A DNA stretch of 64,000 nt, taken from positions 496,001 through 560,000 of the forward strand of contig NZ_FNFN01000001.1 in NCBI RefSeq assembly GCF_900101045.1, given 5' to 3'. The notes under the pieces are model-generated. The model worked only from the letters and a program-made list of their open reading frames with translations. It had not been told where the DNA came from and ran no database searches. The position numbers were made by a program, and so were the translations under genes. The stretch is from Nocardioides sp. YR527. GTDB lineage: Bacteria > Actinomycetota > Actinomycetes > Propionibacteriales > Nocardioidaceae. The number at the start of each line of letters is the position of its first letter. Position 1 is the first letter of the stretch. Of this stretch, positions 9,215-16,844 are shown in pieces.

Positions 9215-9523
9215 CGTGTCACTCCATGTGGGTTGCCGGTCGTTGCCGCCGGGCGGCGCTGTTGGTGCGGGCACGGGTAGTGCCCGTCGCCTACATTACC
9301 CGCTAGTAACAACGGCCGCACCGAGGGGGAGGTCACACCGCCTCTCGTAGCGGAGGCCGCCGGTCCCCGCGCGTCGGCTTGGGAATAACCTGGGCGTCCA
9401 GAATGCTGCGCTGTCGTCATGTGGAAGCGTGTATTGAGAAGGTTGAGCCCCAGGGTCGAGATCCCTGGCGAGGCAGGCGACGACAAGGTCCGCGAGGGCC
9501 TGACGCAACGGGAGGAGACACCG
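9215..9523. other. Divergent intergenic region fadA / PAC2 gene
   Basis: This 309-bp gap separates two divergent genes. TTAC-N6-GTAA at 9296-9309 is a short inverted repeat where the fadA promoter should lie and might bind a fatty-acid regulator. On the plus strand TAACCT at 9386-9391 resembles -10 boxes used elsewhere in the window and would give a leader of about 125 nt to the PAC2 gene. No RNA gene is evident. Confidence 0.35.
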
Positions 9524-10483
9524 ATGGCCGGATCACGACTGGTGCACATCGTGGACGACCTGCCCGAGGAGATCATCCTTGCCGGTGGGGACCAGCTGCC
9601 GCTGGTGGTCGTCCTGGACGGCTTCCTCGACGCGGGCAAGGCCGCCGAGCGGGCCGCGGCCCATCTGATCCAGACCTCGAGGCGAGCGCCGGTCGTGGCG
9701 ACCTTCGACGTCGACGAGCTCCACGACTACCGGGCCCGACGCCCGGCGATCTCGTTCGTCAGCGACCACTACGAGTCTTTCGACGCCCCGCGGCTGGTCG
9801 TCCGGCTGCTCAAGGACACCGGCGAGACCCCCTACCTCCTGCTGCACGGCCCCGAGCCGGACAACCGCTGGGAGGCCTTCGCCGCCGCCGTACGCGAGGT
9901 CGTCGAGCGCCTCGGCGTGACCGAGGTGATCGCGCTGGCCTCGGTGCCGATGGCGGTGCCGCACACCCGGCCGCTGACCACGACCAGGCACGCCAACGAC
10001 CCGGCGCAGGAGCTCGCCGGCCAGGTCTGGGAGAGCCCCTGGAAGGGTGAGATCCGGATCCCGGCCTCGGCCCAGGCCCTGGTGGAGGTACGCCTGGGGG
10101 AGTGGGGCCACCCGGCGGGCGGCTTCGTGGTGCACATGCCGCACTACCTGGCCCAGAGCGACTACCCGGCAGCGGCGGTCGTGCTCGTCGACGCGCTCGA
10201 GCGCGCGGCCAAGCTGACGATCCCGGTCTCCGACCTGGAGGCCGAGGCCCAGCTCCGCGAGGAGGAGATCGCCTCCTACATCGAGGACAATGCCGAGGTG
10301 CGGGAGGTCGTGGCTGCTCTCGAGCAGCAGTACGACACCTTCCAGCGCGGCGAGGAGTCCGGGCGCTCGCTCCTGGCTCCCGACGAGCCGCTGCCGACCG
10401 GCGACGAGCTCGGCGAGCAGTTCGAGCAGTTCCTGGCCGGGCTGAACGGCCCCGACCCCGATGACAGCTCTGAGAAGGATTGA
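9524..10483 (+). CDS. PAC2 family protein (proteasome assembly chaperone-like)
   Basis: Protein of 319 residues with the PAC2 domain (about 15-260), recognised by LVVVLDGFLDAGKAAERAA, the middle segment VIALASVPMAVPHTRP, and FVVHMPHYLAQSDYPAAAV. ATG 9524 is preceded by GGAGGAG at 9511-9517; an upstream in-frame ATG at 9419 has no ribosome binding site. PAC2 homologues are widespread in actinobacteria and resemble eukaryotic proteasome assembly chaperones, but their bacterial role is not settled. The C-terminal 60 residues are acidic and probably helical. tesB follows 15 nt downstream and is probably cotranscribed. Confidence 0.85.
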   Translation: MAGSRLVHIVDDLPEEIILAGGDQLPLVVVLDGFLDAGKAAERAAAHLIQTSRRAPVVATFDVDELHDYRARRPAISFVSDHYESFDAPRLVVRLLKDTGETPYLLLHGPEPDNRWEAFAAAVREVVERLGVTEVIALASVPMAVPHTRPLTTTRHANDPAQELAGQVWESPWKGEIRIPASAQALVEVRLGEWGHPAGGFVVHMPHYLAQSDYPAAAVVLVDALERAAKLTIPVSDLEAEAQLREEEIASYIEDNAEVREVVAALEQQYDTFQRGEESGRSLLAPDEPLPTGDELGEQFEQFLAGLNGPDPDDSSEKD

Positions 10484-10498
10484 GAGACACTCACTCAC

Positions 10499-11377
10499 AT
10501 GACGACCGACGCCGTAGCGGCGGATCAGGCAGTGGCCGAGCTGGTAGGCGTGCTCGACCTGGTCGAGATCGACAAGGACCTCTTCCACGGTGCCACCACG
10601 ACCCGCAACTCACGGGGCCGCGCCTACGGCGGCCAGGTGGCCGCCCAGGCGCTGATGGCCGCGGTGCGGTCGGCCGACCCGGCCTTCACCGTGCACTCGA
10701 TGCACTCCTACTTCCTGCTGCCGGGCGACCCGTCCTACCCGATCGTCTACGACGTCGAGCGGATCCGTGACGGGCGCTCCTTCGAGACCAGGCGGGTGAG
10801 CGCGCGCCAGAAGGGGCGCGACATCTACTACCTCACCGCCAACTTCCAGCGCGAGGAGACCGGCTTCGAGCACCAGGACGCGATGCCGTCGGTGCCGCCG
10901 CCGGAGAAGTGCATCGACTTCCTCAAGATGATGGCCGATTCCGGCAGTCCCGAGGCGGTCTCGCTGGCGCGCGAGTGGGAGGCGGTCGAGATCCGCGCCG
11001 TCGGCAACTCGCTGCTCGGCCTCGAGCCCGACCCGGCACGCCCCTCGCAGCAGCGCCTCTGGATCCGCCTGGGCGCCTCGCTCCCCGACGACCCCGACAC
11101 CCAGCGCGGCGCCTTCACCTGGGCCTCCGACATCTCGCTCCTGGGCGCCTCCCTGGCCGCCCACTCGCTGGACCACAAGGGCATCCAGATGGCCTCCTTG
11201 GACCACACCATCTGGTTCCACCGCCCCTTCCGCGCCGACGAGTGGTGGCTCTACGACCAGGAGAGCCCCTCGGCCTTCGGCGGCCGTGGCCTCTCCATCG
11301 GCCGCGTCTTCACCGCCGACGGGGTGCTGGCGGCGACCGTCGCCCAGGAAGGCCTCATCCGCCCACCCCGCGCCTGA
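10499..11377 (+). CDS. tesB: Acyl-CoA thioesterase II
   Basis: Double-hotdog thioesterase of 292 residues that hydrolyses acyl-CoA to free acid and CoA. The N-terminal hotdog contains GRAYGGQVAAQAL and SMHSYFLLPGDPS; the second contains SLDHTIWFHRPFRADEWWLY, whose HTIWFH strand is diagnostic of TesB. RGLSIGRVFTADGVLAATVAQEGLIR closes the fold (quoted in parts: RGLSIGRVF, then AQEGLIR). The length matches the family. No strong ribosome site precedes the ATG, and the 15-nt gap from the PAC2 gene suggests coupled or operonic expression. It could balance the CoA pool for the nearby beta-oxidation genes. Confidence 0.93.
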   Translation: MTTDAVAADQAVAELVGVLDLVEIDKDLFHGATTTRNSRGRAYGGQVAAQALMAAVRSADPAFTVHSMHSYFLLPGDPSYPIVYDVERIRDGRSFETRRVSARQKGRDIYYLTANFQREETGFEHQDAMPSVPPPEKCIDFLKMMADSGSPEAVSLAREWEAVEIRAVGNSLLGLEPDPARPSQQRLWIRLGASLPDDPDTQRGAFTWASDISLLGASLAAHSLDHKGIQMASLDHTIWFHRPFRADEWWLYDQESPSAFGGRGLSIGRVFTADGVLAATVAQEGLIRPPRA

Positions 11378-11382
11378 CACCC

Positions 11383-11425
11383 GCCGACTCGGCGCGTCTG
11401 TCCCGGATTCCGGCGCCGAGTCGGC
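11383..11425. terminator. Hairpin downstream of tesB (CCGACTCGGCGC family)
   Basis: 13-bp perfect arms at 11383-11395 and 11413-11425 with a 17-nt loop, six bases after the tesB stop. The arm sequence GCCGACTCGGCGC and the flanking GCGCATC recur in the large hairpin at 25853-25929, so this is both a likely terminator and a member of a dispersed repeat family. Confidence 0.6.
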
Positions 11426-11457
11426 GCATCTGTCCGCCGTGGCGCCCGTAGGGCAAC

Positions 11458-11495
11458 GCGCTATCGCACACCGTGGTTGCCTGCCGCGATAGCGC
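11458..11495. repeat. GCGCTATCGC inverted repeat, copy 1
   Basis: Arms GCGCTATCGC (11458-11467) and GCGATAGCGC (11486-11495) flank an 18-nt loop that begins ACAC. A second copy with identical arms and loop length lies at 13174-13211. The two copies bracket the arsC-like gene and the membrane protein gene. Confidence 0.7.
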
Positions 11496-11510
11496 ATCCG
11501 ACCGGCGGGC

Positions 11511-11516
11511 TAGGGT
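11511..11516 (+). promoter_or_regulatory. -10 box TAGGGT of a leaderless promoter (ArsC-like gene)
   Basis: TAGGGT ends 7 nt before GTG 11524, and no Shine-Dalgarno sequence is present. This spacing supports GTG 11524 as start over upstream in-frame codons. Confidence 0.5.
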
Positions 11517-11523
11517 GACGGAC

Positions 11524-11874
11524 GTGGATCAGATCACCGTGTACGAGAAGCCGACCTGCACGACGTGTCGGAACCTGTTCGTCCTCCTCAAGGAGGAGGG
11601 GATCGACTTCGAGAAGGTCGACTACCACGTGCTCGGCCTGCGTGCCGAGGAGGTCAGGGACATCCTGGCGAAGACCGGCCTGAGCGCTCGCGACGTGCTG
11701 CGCAAGCGCGAGCCGGTCTACAAGGAGCTCGACCTGGGCAACCGCGACCTCTCCGAGGACGAGTTGGTCGAGCTGATGGTGAAGCACCCGGCCCTGATGG
11801 AGCGCCCGATAGTGCTCAAGGGCGACCGCGGCGTGCTCGCCCGGCCGATCGAGAAGGTCCGCGAGCTGTTCTGA
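11524..11874 (+). CDS. ArsC/Spx-family thioredoxin-fold protein
   Basis: Protein of 116 residues with the ArsC-family fold. It starts VDQITVYEKPTCTTCRNLF, so it carries a CXXC pair (Cys12, Cys15) rather than the single active cysteine of glutaredoxin-linked arsenate reductases. The C-terminal RPIVLKGDRGVLARP matches the conserved Arg-Pro loop of the family. Arsenate reductase activity is possible, but no other ars gene is nearby and the YffB-like subgroup has unknown substrates. The 3' end overlaps the convergent membrane-protein gene by 59 bp. Confidence 0.8.
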   Translation: MDQITVYEKPTCTTCRNLFVLLKEEGIDFEKVDYHVLGLRAEEVRDILAKTGLSARDVLRKREPVYKELDLGNRDLSEDELVELMVKHPALMERPIVLKGDRGVLARPIEKVRELF

Positions 11875-13111
11875 GCCGGCTCCCGACGGCGCCCAGGAAG
11901 GTCCCGATCCGGGCACGGTGGTCCCAGACCATCGTGCCCAGCGACCAGAGGCTGAAGCCGAGCACCGCGGCGCCGGCGAGGCTGAGTGCCGCGGGGCCCG
12001 CCGCGGTCCAGCGCAGCTGGGTCACCAGCAGCACCGCCGCTCCGGTCGCGCCGGCGAGACCGACAAGGCGGTTGGTCCAGCCGCGTACGCCGCTCTCGCC
12101 GCCGCCGGTCACCGCATCGATCGCTCCGGTGAGGAACGTCAGCGGCAGGAAGATCCAGCCGACCCCGCGAGCGAGCCGGGCGCCGATGAGAAACCGCAGG
12201 AACCCGCCGTTGGTGCTCCCGCGGGCGAACTGCCGCAGCGCGCCGAGCGAGCGTGACCGGGTCAGCCCGAGCAGGGTCGTACGCAGGAACCGGACGTACG
12301 CGCTGCCCTTGCCGACCACGCCGCCGGCGCTCTTGGCGACCTTGCCGACGGCGAGCGCCCCTTCGCCCTCCTCGCCGAGCGAGGCGACGACCTGGCGGGT
12401 CGCCATGACCCGGGCCAGGTAGGCGGCGATCCGCGAGGTCAGGCTCTCGGGGAACTCGATGTCGTGGAGCGCCGCGGCGGTCGCGGCATCGGCCCGGGCG
12501 ACCCGGGCGAGGGCTGCGGTGATGCTCACCGGGTGGGTCTGCGGGTCGTCGAGCAGCGGGTGGCCTGCGGCCACCGCGACCGCGGTCGCCTCAGTGAGCT
12601 CGGCCAGCGCGGCATCCAGGTTCGCGGCCCCGTCGTGCATCGCCCAGCGGGCGTGGCGCAGTGCCTTGAGGAGCAGCTCGCCGCTGCGTACCTCGGCGTC
12701 TCTCTCTTCCGGCGTGGCAGCGGTGAGCAGCCCCGGAACCTCGTGCAGGTGCGACTCGACAGCGTCGGCGGCATCGCGTACGCGACGGGCCGCCTCGGTC
12801 AGCGCCTTGGTCGACCAGCCGCCGACCTCGGCGAGGCCGGGCGGACCTGTCGGTGGGAGGTAGTCGTTCTCGGTCGGGCGCGGGCCGATCTCAGACTCCT
12901 GCTGGACAGGCGCGCCGAGGTCGGCCAGCCCGTCGACATAGGAACGGACCGCGGCGGCCAGGCGGGTCGAGAGCCACAGTGTCGCCTGTGCCGTCAACGA
13001 GCCCGGGAGGCCGCCGAGCACCGGCTCCATCGGGCCGGTGACATCGAGCTCGCCGAGCGTGGTCAGGAGGGTCGTTCGGTCGCCTGCAGACTGGTGGGGG
13101 TCAGCGTGCAT
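11816..13111 (-). CDS. Hypothetical protein with C-terminal membrane segments
   Basis: I do not recognise this 431-residue protein. The first 250 residues are largely helical and Ala/Glu-rich and look soluble. Hydrophobic segments appear at about 315-335 (GWIFLPLTFLTGAI), 350-368 (LVGLAGATGAAVLLV) and 372-395 (AALSLAGAAVLGFSLWSLG), followed by a very basic tail. It is probably anchored by its C-terminus with a cytoplasmic N-terminal domain. TAGAAC at 13118-13123 (minus) sits 6 nt before the ATG and may be a weak leaderless -10 box. The gene runs convergently into the ArsC-like gene. Function unknown. Confidence 0.7.
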   Translation of the reverse strand: MHADPHQSAGDRTTLLTTLGELDVTGPMEPVLGGLPGSLTAQATLWLSTRLAAAVRSYVDGLADLGAPVQQESEIGPRPTENDYLPPTGPPGLAEVGGWSTKALTEAARRVRDAADAVESHLHEVPGLLTAATPEERDAEVRSGELLLKALRHARWAMHDGAANLDAALAELTEATAVAVAAGHPLLDDPQTHPVSITAALARVARADAATAAALHDIEFPESLTSRIAAYLARVMATRQVVASLGEEGEGALAVGKVAKSAGGVVGKGSAYVRFLRTTLLGLTRSRSLGALRQFARGSTNGGFLRFLIGARLARGVGWIFLPLTFLTGAIDAVTGGGESGVRGWTNRLVGLAGATGAAVLLVTQLRWTAAGPAALSLAGAAVLGFSLWSLGTMVWDHRARIGTFLGAVGSRLRTARGPSRSAGRARRGRP

Positions 13112-13173
13112 GCGGATGTTCTATCGGCCCCGAGTGCGACGGGCAGCCGGCCCCCGTCGATCGCCAGCGCGGC

Positions 13174-13211
13174 GCGCTATCGCACACACTGGTCGGCACT
13201 CGCGATAGCGC
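13174..13211. repeat. GCGCTATCGC inverted repeat, copy 2
   Basis: Arms at 13174-13183 and 13202-13211 are identical to those of the copy at 11458, and the 18-nt loop again begins ACAC. The element lies between the membrane-protein gene start and the vapC 3' end. Confidence 0.7.
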
Positions 13212-13233
13212 ACCCCGACACCAGCCCAAAGCA

Positions 13234-13273
13234 CCCGTCGAGTCGGCTCGTCATGACGAGCCGACTCGACGGG
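13234..13273. terminator. 40-bp perfect palindrome downstream of vapC
   Basis: Two 20-nt arms (13234-13253 and 13254-13273) are exact reverse complements with no spacer. It ends 5 nt from the vapC stop and probably forms a strong terminator hairpin. It contains the GAGTCGGC core shared with the hairpins at 11383 and 25853. Confidence 0.7.
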
Positions 13274-13278
13274 CTTGG

Positions 13279-13692
13279 TCACAGGCGCAGGCGCTCGACG
13301 GACTGGCCGGTGGTGCGGGTGATGAGGTCGACGTCGTTGTCGGCGTGGAGGACCGTGAGTTCGGCCTCCTCCGCGACCGCTGCGACGAGCAGGTCTGGGA
13401 CCGACGGCGCCCGGTGGCGGCCCTCGCGCAGCACGATGCGCTGGATCTCCAGCGCCCGTGCCTCCGTACGCGGCGTGAGGGTCGCGAGCGGCATGTGGAT
13501 GATCGGCACGTCCTCGACGAGGTCGGACCATTCCCGCTCCGAGCGGGCCAGGTGGCCGATCTCGAGCAGGGTCGTGGTGGTGATGCGTACTTGTCCCAGC
13601 TCGATCAGGCGGGACCACTTCTCAGCATCGGGGCTGGTGGACATCCGGGCGAGCGCCGAGCGGTGCACCAACCAGGGTCGAGCTACGACCAT
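13279..13692 (-). CDS. vapC: VapC-like PIN-domain toxin with an altered first acidic residue
   Basis: PIN-domain protein of 137 residues, downstream of a ribbon-helix-helix gene. The fold is indicated by LLEIGHLARS (conserved Glu), PSVPDLLVAAVAE (conserved Asp) and VLHADNDVDLI (C-terminal Asp pair). At the N-terminus, where PIN nucleases have an aspartate (pattern LVDxSAL), this protein reads WLVHRSALARM, with His10 at that position. This may lower or change metal binding, so nuclease activity is uncertain. The start overlaps the antitoxin by 10 nt (13683-13692). Confidence 0.78.
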   Translation of the reverse strand: MVVARPWLVHRSALARMSTSPDAEKWSRLIELGQVRITTTTLLEIGHLARSEREWSDLVEDVPIIHMPLATLTPRTEARALEIQRIVLREGRHRAPSVPDLLVAAVAEEAELTVLHADNDVDLITRTTGQSVERLRL

Positions 13693-13901
13693 GCGTCACG
13701 CATCAGACCCCGGTCGGCGAGCGGGGCGAACTTCGCGAAGTCGCCGCCGGCCACGGGTCGCGCCGGTGGCAGCGGACGCAGTGCGTCGGGCGTGAACCAT
13801 CGGCGGAGATACTCGTTGCGGGTCAGCCCGAGCCGCGTCGCCTCGGTGTCGATGCGCGCGAGCTCGTCATCCGAGAGGCCTCGGATCAGTACGTCGGACA
13901 T
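13683..13901 (-). CDS. vapB: VapB-like ribbon-helix-helix antitoxin
   Basis: Protein of 72 residues. The N-terminal MSDVLIRGLSDDELARIDTE followed by LGLTRNEYLRRWF is the ribbon-helix-helix pattern of VapB antitoxins that bind DNA as dimers. The C-terminal tail, rich in Pro and Asp/Phe (GGDFAKFAPLADRGLM), is the expected toxin-binding segment. AGGAGG lies about 8 nt before the ATG, and TACCAT (13926-13931, minus) is a plausible -10 box. The pair should be autoregulated. Confidence 0.83.
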   Translation of the reverse strand: MSDVLIRGLSDDELARIDTEATRLGLTRNEYLRRWFTPDALRPLPPARPVAGGDFAKFAPLADRGLMRDAWS

Positions 13902-13957
13902 GTCTGTCCACCTCCTGGACGCAAGATGGTAGCCCAGCGCGGGGCGTCCAGGTGGGA

Positions 13958-14881
13958 TCAGGGCCGGGTCGCGCGGTGGACCCAGGTGGACTCGACCTCC
14001 ATGCCGACGTGCACGTAGAGGTCCAGGGCGCCGGTTCGGGAGTCCGTCGACAGGGTCGCGCGCGTCGCTCCGTGGGCGCGGGCAGCGCCGAACGCGTCGG
14101 CGAGGAGCGCCTGGGCCAGGCCACGGTTGCGCTGGTCCTTGCGGGTGGCCAGCCTGCTGACGTACCCCTCGCGGCCGTCCTCGGTCATCACCAGCACCGC
14201 CGCGGCGACCACGGCGCTGTCAGGGCCGGTGACCACGCGGATGTTCCACGGCTCGGCGCCCGGTCGTCCGACGGTCGTGGCGACCCAGTCCGCGTAGGGC
14301 TCCCGCTCGCGCTCGGACCACTCCAGGAAGGCGTCCTCGATCACGGTCCACACCTGCTCGTGGTCCTGCGGTGTGGCCGCCCTGATGGCGTACGCCTCGG
14401 GCAGCTCCCGCACCGGGATCGCCGCGTCCTGCGGCAGCGCCAGCACCCAGGACTCCCAGCGCGGGAACCAGCCCAGGGACGCCAGCAGCCGGTCGCCGGG
14501 CGAGCCCTGGGGGACCGGCATGCCGATGACCGGCTCCCCGAGCTCACCAGCCTTCGCGGCGAGCCAGCCCGCCAGGGCGGTGCCGAGGCCGCGGCCCCAG
14601 TGGTCCGGATGCACCGCGGCGTCGGCCCGGGGGCCACCGGAGCACTCCGCGTAGCCGACCAGGTCGCCGGCGGTGTCGATGACACCGACCGTGCTGGCGG
14701 AGATGTCGAAGGACGGCCGCTGCCACTCCGAGACGATGTCGGCCAGCTCGATGACGACCTCGCCGACGGTGGCCAGCTCGTCGGCCGCCATCACCCGGGT
14801 GACGGCGGCAGCATCGGCCAGCGCCAACGGCCGCTCGGTGTAGCCGGTGGGAAGGATCATGGCGGTGGTCATGGGGCCCAC
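13958..14881 (-). CDS. Double-GNAT acetyltransferase
   Basis: Protein of about 307 residues with two GNAT domains in tandem, an arrangement like that of mycothiol synthase. The first acetyl-CoA site is seen in AAVHPDHWGRGLGTALAGWL, the second in SRLATRKDQRNRGLAQALLA, each with the R/Q-x-x-G-x-G/A signature. The start is GTG 14881 or ATG 14872; AGGTGG at 14886-14891 (minus) is close to the first and far from the second. It is monocistronic, downstream of vapBC. The acceptor substrate is unknown; a MshD role is possible but is not supported by neighbours. Confidence 0.75.
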   Translation of the reverse strand: MGPMTTAMILPTGYTERPLALADAAAVTRVMAADELATVGEVVIELADIVSEWQRPSFDISASTVGVIDTAGDLVGYAECSGGPRADAAVHPDHWGRGLGTALAGWLAAKAGELGEPVIGMPVPQGSPGDRLLASLGWFPRWESWVLALPQDAAIPVRELPEAYAIRAATPQDHEQVWTVIEDAFLEWSEREREPYADWVATTVGRPGAEPWNIRVVTGPDSAVVAAAVLVMTEDGREGYVSRLATRKDQRNRGLAQALLADAFGAARAHGATRATLSTDSRTGALDLYVHVGMEVESTWVHRATRP

Positions 14882-14995
14882 GGTCCCACCTGCTCACCCC
14901 GACTCGCCACGGGTTATCGGGCCCGCGGCGTACGGTAGGCGATAGCAGCCGTCCTTCGCGCCGGCTCGGCGGCGCCGACCCCGTCAGGAGCAACG

Positions 14996-15892
14996 ATGTT
15001 CCGGATCCGTATCGCCCTGCTCGCCGCGGCACTGGTCGCGGCCCTCGTCCCAGCCACGGCCGACGCGCACACGGTCTTCCCGAAGAGATTCGACCTCCCG
15101 CGCGGCTTCCAGCCCGAGGGCATCGCGATCGGAGGCGGGTCGACGGCCTGGTTCGGGTCGCGTGTGGACGGCGACATCTACCGCGTCGACCTGCGCACCG
15201 GGCGCGGCAAGGTGGTCTCCCAAGGCCCCGGCACCGCCACCGTCGGCCTCAAGGTCGACCGCCACGGTCGCCTCTTCGCCGCCGGCGGCCCCAGCGGCAC
15301 CGCCAGGGTCATCGACACCCGCACCGGCCGGCTCCTCGCCGACCACCGGCTCACCACCGCGACCAGCTTCGTCAACGACGTCGTCCTCACCCGCCACAAC
15401 GCGTGGTTCACCGACTCCCAGCAGGCCCAGCTCTACGCCGTGCCGCTCCGCGGAGGCCCGGTCCGCAGCCTCCCGCTCACCGGGGACTGGGAGCAGGTGG
15501 CGGGCTTCAACGCCAACGGCATCACCGCCACTCCGGACGGCCGCGGCCTGCTGGTGGTCAACTCGACCACGGGCCTCCTCCACCGCGTCGACCCGCGCAG
15601 CGGCGCGACCACCGTCGTCGACCTCGGTGGCGCCGGCCTCACCAACGGCGACGGCATGCTGCTGCTCGGCAGGACTCTGTACGTCGTCCGCAACCTCATC
15701 AACGAGATCGCCGTCATCCACCTCGACAAGTCCGGCTCCCGCGGCGTCCAGGTCGACACGCTGACGAGCGACGACTTCGACGTGCCGACGACCGTCGCCG
15801 CCTACCGCGACCGGCTCTACCTGCCCAACGCCCGGTTCACCACCCCGCCGGAGCCCGACACGCCCTACTGGGTCACCGCCGTTCGCCGCTGA
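14996..15892 (+). CDS. Secreted beta-propeller protein (SMP-30/NHL-like)
   Basis: Protein of 298 residues with a Sec signal peptide: basic FRIRI, hydrophobic LLAAALVAALV, and a predicted cleavage after TADA around residue 24. The rest consists of repeated strands such as GFQPEGIAIGGGSTAWFGS, VVSQGPGTATVGLKVD and GFNANGITATPDGRGLL, typical of six-bladed propellers of the gluconolactonase/superfamily type. It ends without an anchor. CAGGAG lies 6 nt before the ATG. It stands alone between divergent and convergent neighbours. No catalytic residues can be assigned. Confidence 0.75.
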   Translation: MFRIRIALLAAALVAALVPATADAHTVFPKRFDLPRGFQPEGIAIGGGSTAWFGSRVDGDIYRVDLRTGRGKVVSQGPGTATVGLKVDRHGRLFAAGGPSGTARVIDTRTGRLLADHRLTTATSFVNDVVLTRHNAWFTDSQQAQLYAVPLRGGPVRSLPLTGDWEQVAGFNANGITATPDGRGLLVVNSTTGLLHRVDPRSGATTVVDLGGAGLTNGDGMLLLGRTLYVVRNLINEIAVIHLDKSGSRGVQVDTLTSDDFDVPTTVAAYRDRLYLPNARFTTPPEPDTPYWVTAVRR

Positions 15893-15915
15893 CTCGACGG
15901 CATGAAGCGGCACGA

Positions 15916-15949
15916 GAGCCGCCCTCGGTCAGCGAGCCGAGGGCGGCTC
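15916..15949. terminator. Hairpin terminator between convergent genes
   Basis: 13-bp perfect stem (15916-15928 and 15937-15949), 8-nt loop, between the propeller gene stop (15892) and the htdX stop (15963). Confidence 0.7.
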
Positions 15950-15962
15950 ATCGTGCGCGGGC

Positions 15963-16844
15963 TCAGAGTGCGGTCGTACGCCCCACCAGATGGAGCGTGT
16001 CCGAGCCGCGCCTATGGAGCGAGAAGTCGTAGCCGTCCAGGTGCTTCAGCGACCCGAACGCGACCGAGGACGGCAGGAAGACCGGCTTCTTGAACGCCAC
16101 GTCCACGCGTACGGAATCGGGCAGCCGGTTCTCCAGCGCCGCGATGCAGCGGGCCTTGGTCCACATCCCGTGCGCGATCTGCCGCTTGAAGCCCAGCGCC
16201 TTCGCGGTCAGCGGGTAGAGGTGGATCGGGTTGTAGTCGCCGGCGACCTTCGCGTAGCGCCGGCCGAGGTCGGCCCTGAGCGGGAAGACCGGCCCGGACG
16301 GGTCTACCTCGATCAGGTCGGACTTCCAGGACACGTCGGGGTTGCGCTTCCCGCGGACGAGGTACGTCGAGGTCGACTCCCACACGACCTCACCCTCGAC
16401 GGTCGCGACGGTCAGGAACCGGTACGCCTTGCCGACCGGGTGCGGCTCGGGCTGCCCCACGGTGGCGGTCACCGAGACCGCCTCGCCGATCGAGATCGGG
16501 CGGTAGCCGCTGATCGAGTTCTCGATATGGACCATCCCCATCGCGGGTGAGGGGAAGTCGGGCGAGGACATCAGCGCCATGTGCAGCGGGAAGGCCAGCA
16601 TGTGCGGGTAGGGGAGCGGCACGGTGTCCTTGATCGGGAAGCCGCACAGCTCGGCGTAGGCGTCGACCGCGCTCCGCTCGAGGACGACCGGTTCGCGGGT
16701 GAGACTGAGCTCCTCGTAGGGGACTCCGGTCTTCTTGATCCCCGGGAGCGCGTTGATGCCCGGGACGGCGGGCAGCGCCGCCCGGAGGAGCAGGCCGGGA
16801 CCGGACCTACCGGTGAAGCTGGGCTCGATCCTGGGCGTGCTCAT
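15963..16844 (-). CDS. htdX: MaoC-type (3R)-hydroxyacyl-thioester dehydratase (HtdX-like)
   Basis: Double-hotdog protein of 293 residues. The catalytic hydratase-2 motif is in the C-terminal half: AGDYNPIHLYPLTAKALGF, followed by AHGMWTKA. The N-terminal half is a degenerate hotdog. ATG 16844 overlaps the fabG4 stop as ATGA. It would interconvert 3-hydroxyacyl and trans-2-enoyl thioesters together with FabG4. The gene order htdX-fabG4 with divergent fadA2 matches Rv0241c-Rv0242c-Rv0243 of M. tuberculosis (from general knowledge), which supports the name. Confidence 0.86.
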   Translation of the reverse strand: MSTPRIEPSFTGRSGPGLLLRAALPAVPGINALPGIKKTGVPYEELSLTREPVVLERSAVDAYAELCGFPIKDTVPLPYPHMLAFPLHMALMSSPDFPSPAMGMVHIENSISGYRPISIGEAVSVTATVGQPEPHPVGKAYRFLTVATVEGEVVWESTSTYLVRGKRNPDVSWKSDLIEVDPSGPVFPLRADLGRRYAKVAGDYNPIHLYPLTAKALGFKRQIAHGMWTKARCIAALENRLPDSVRVDVAFKKPVFLPSSVAFGSLKHLDGYDFSLHRRGSDTLHLVGRTTAL

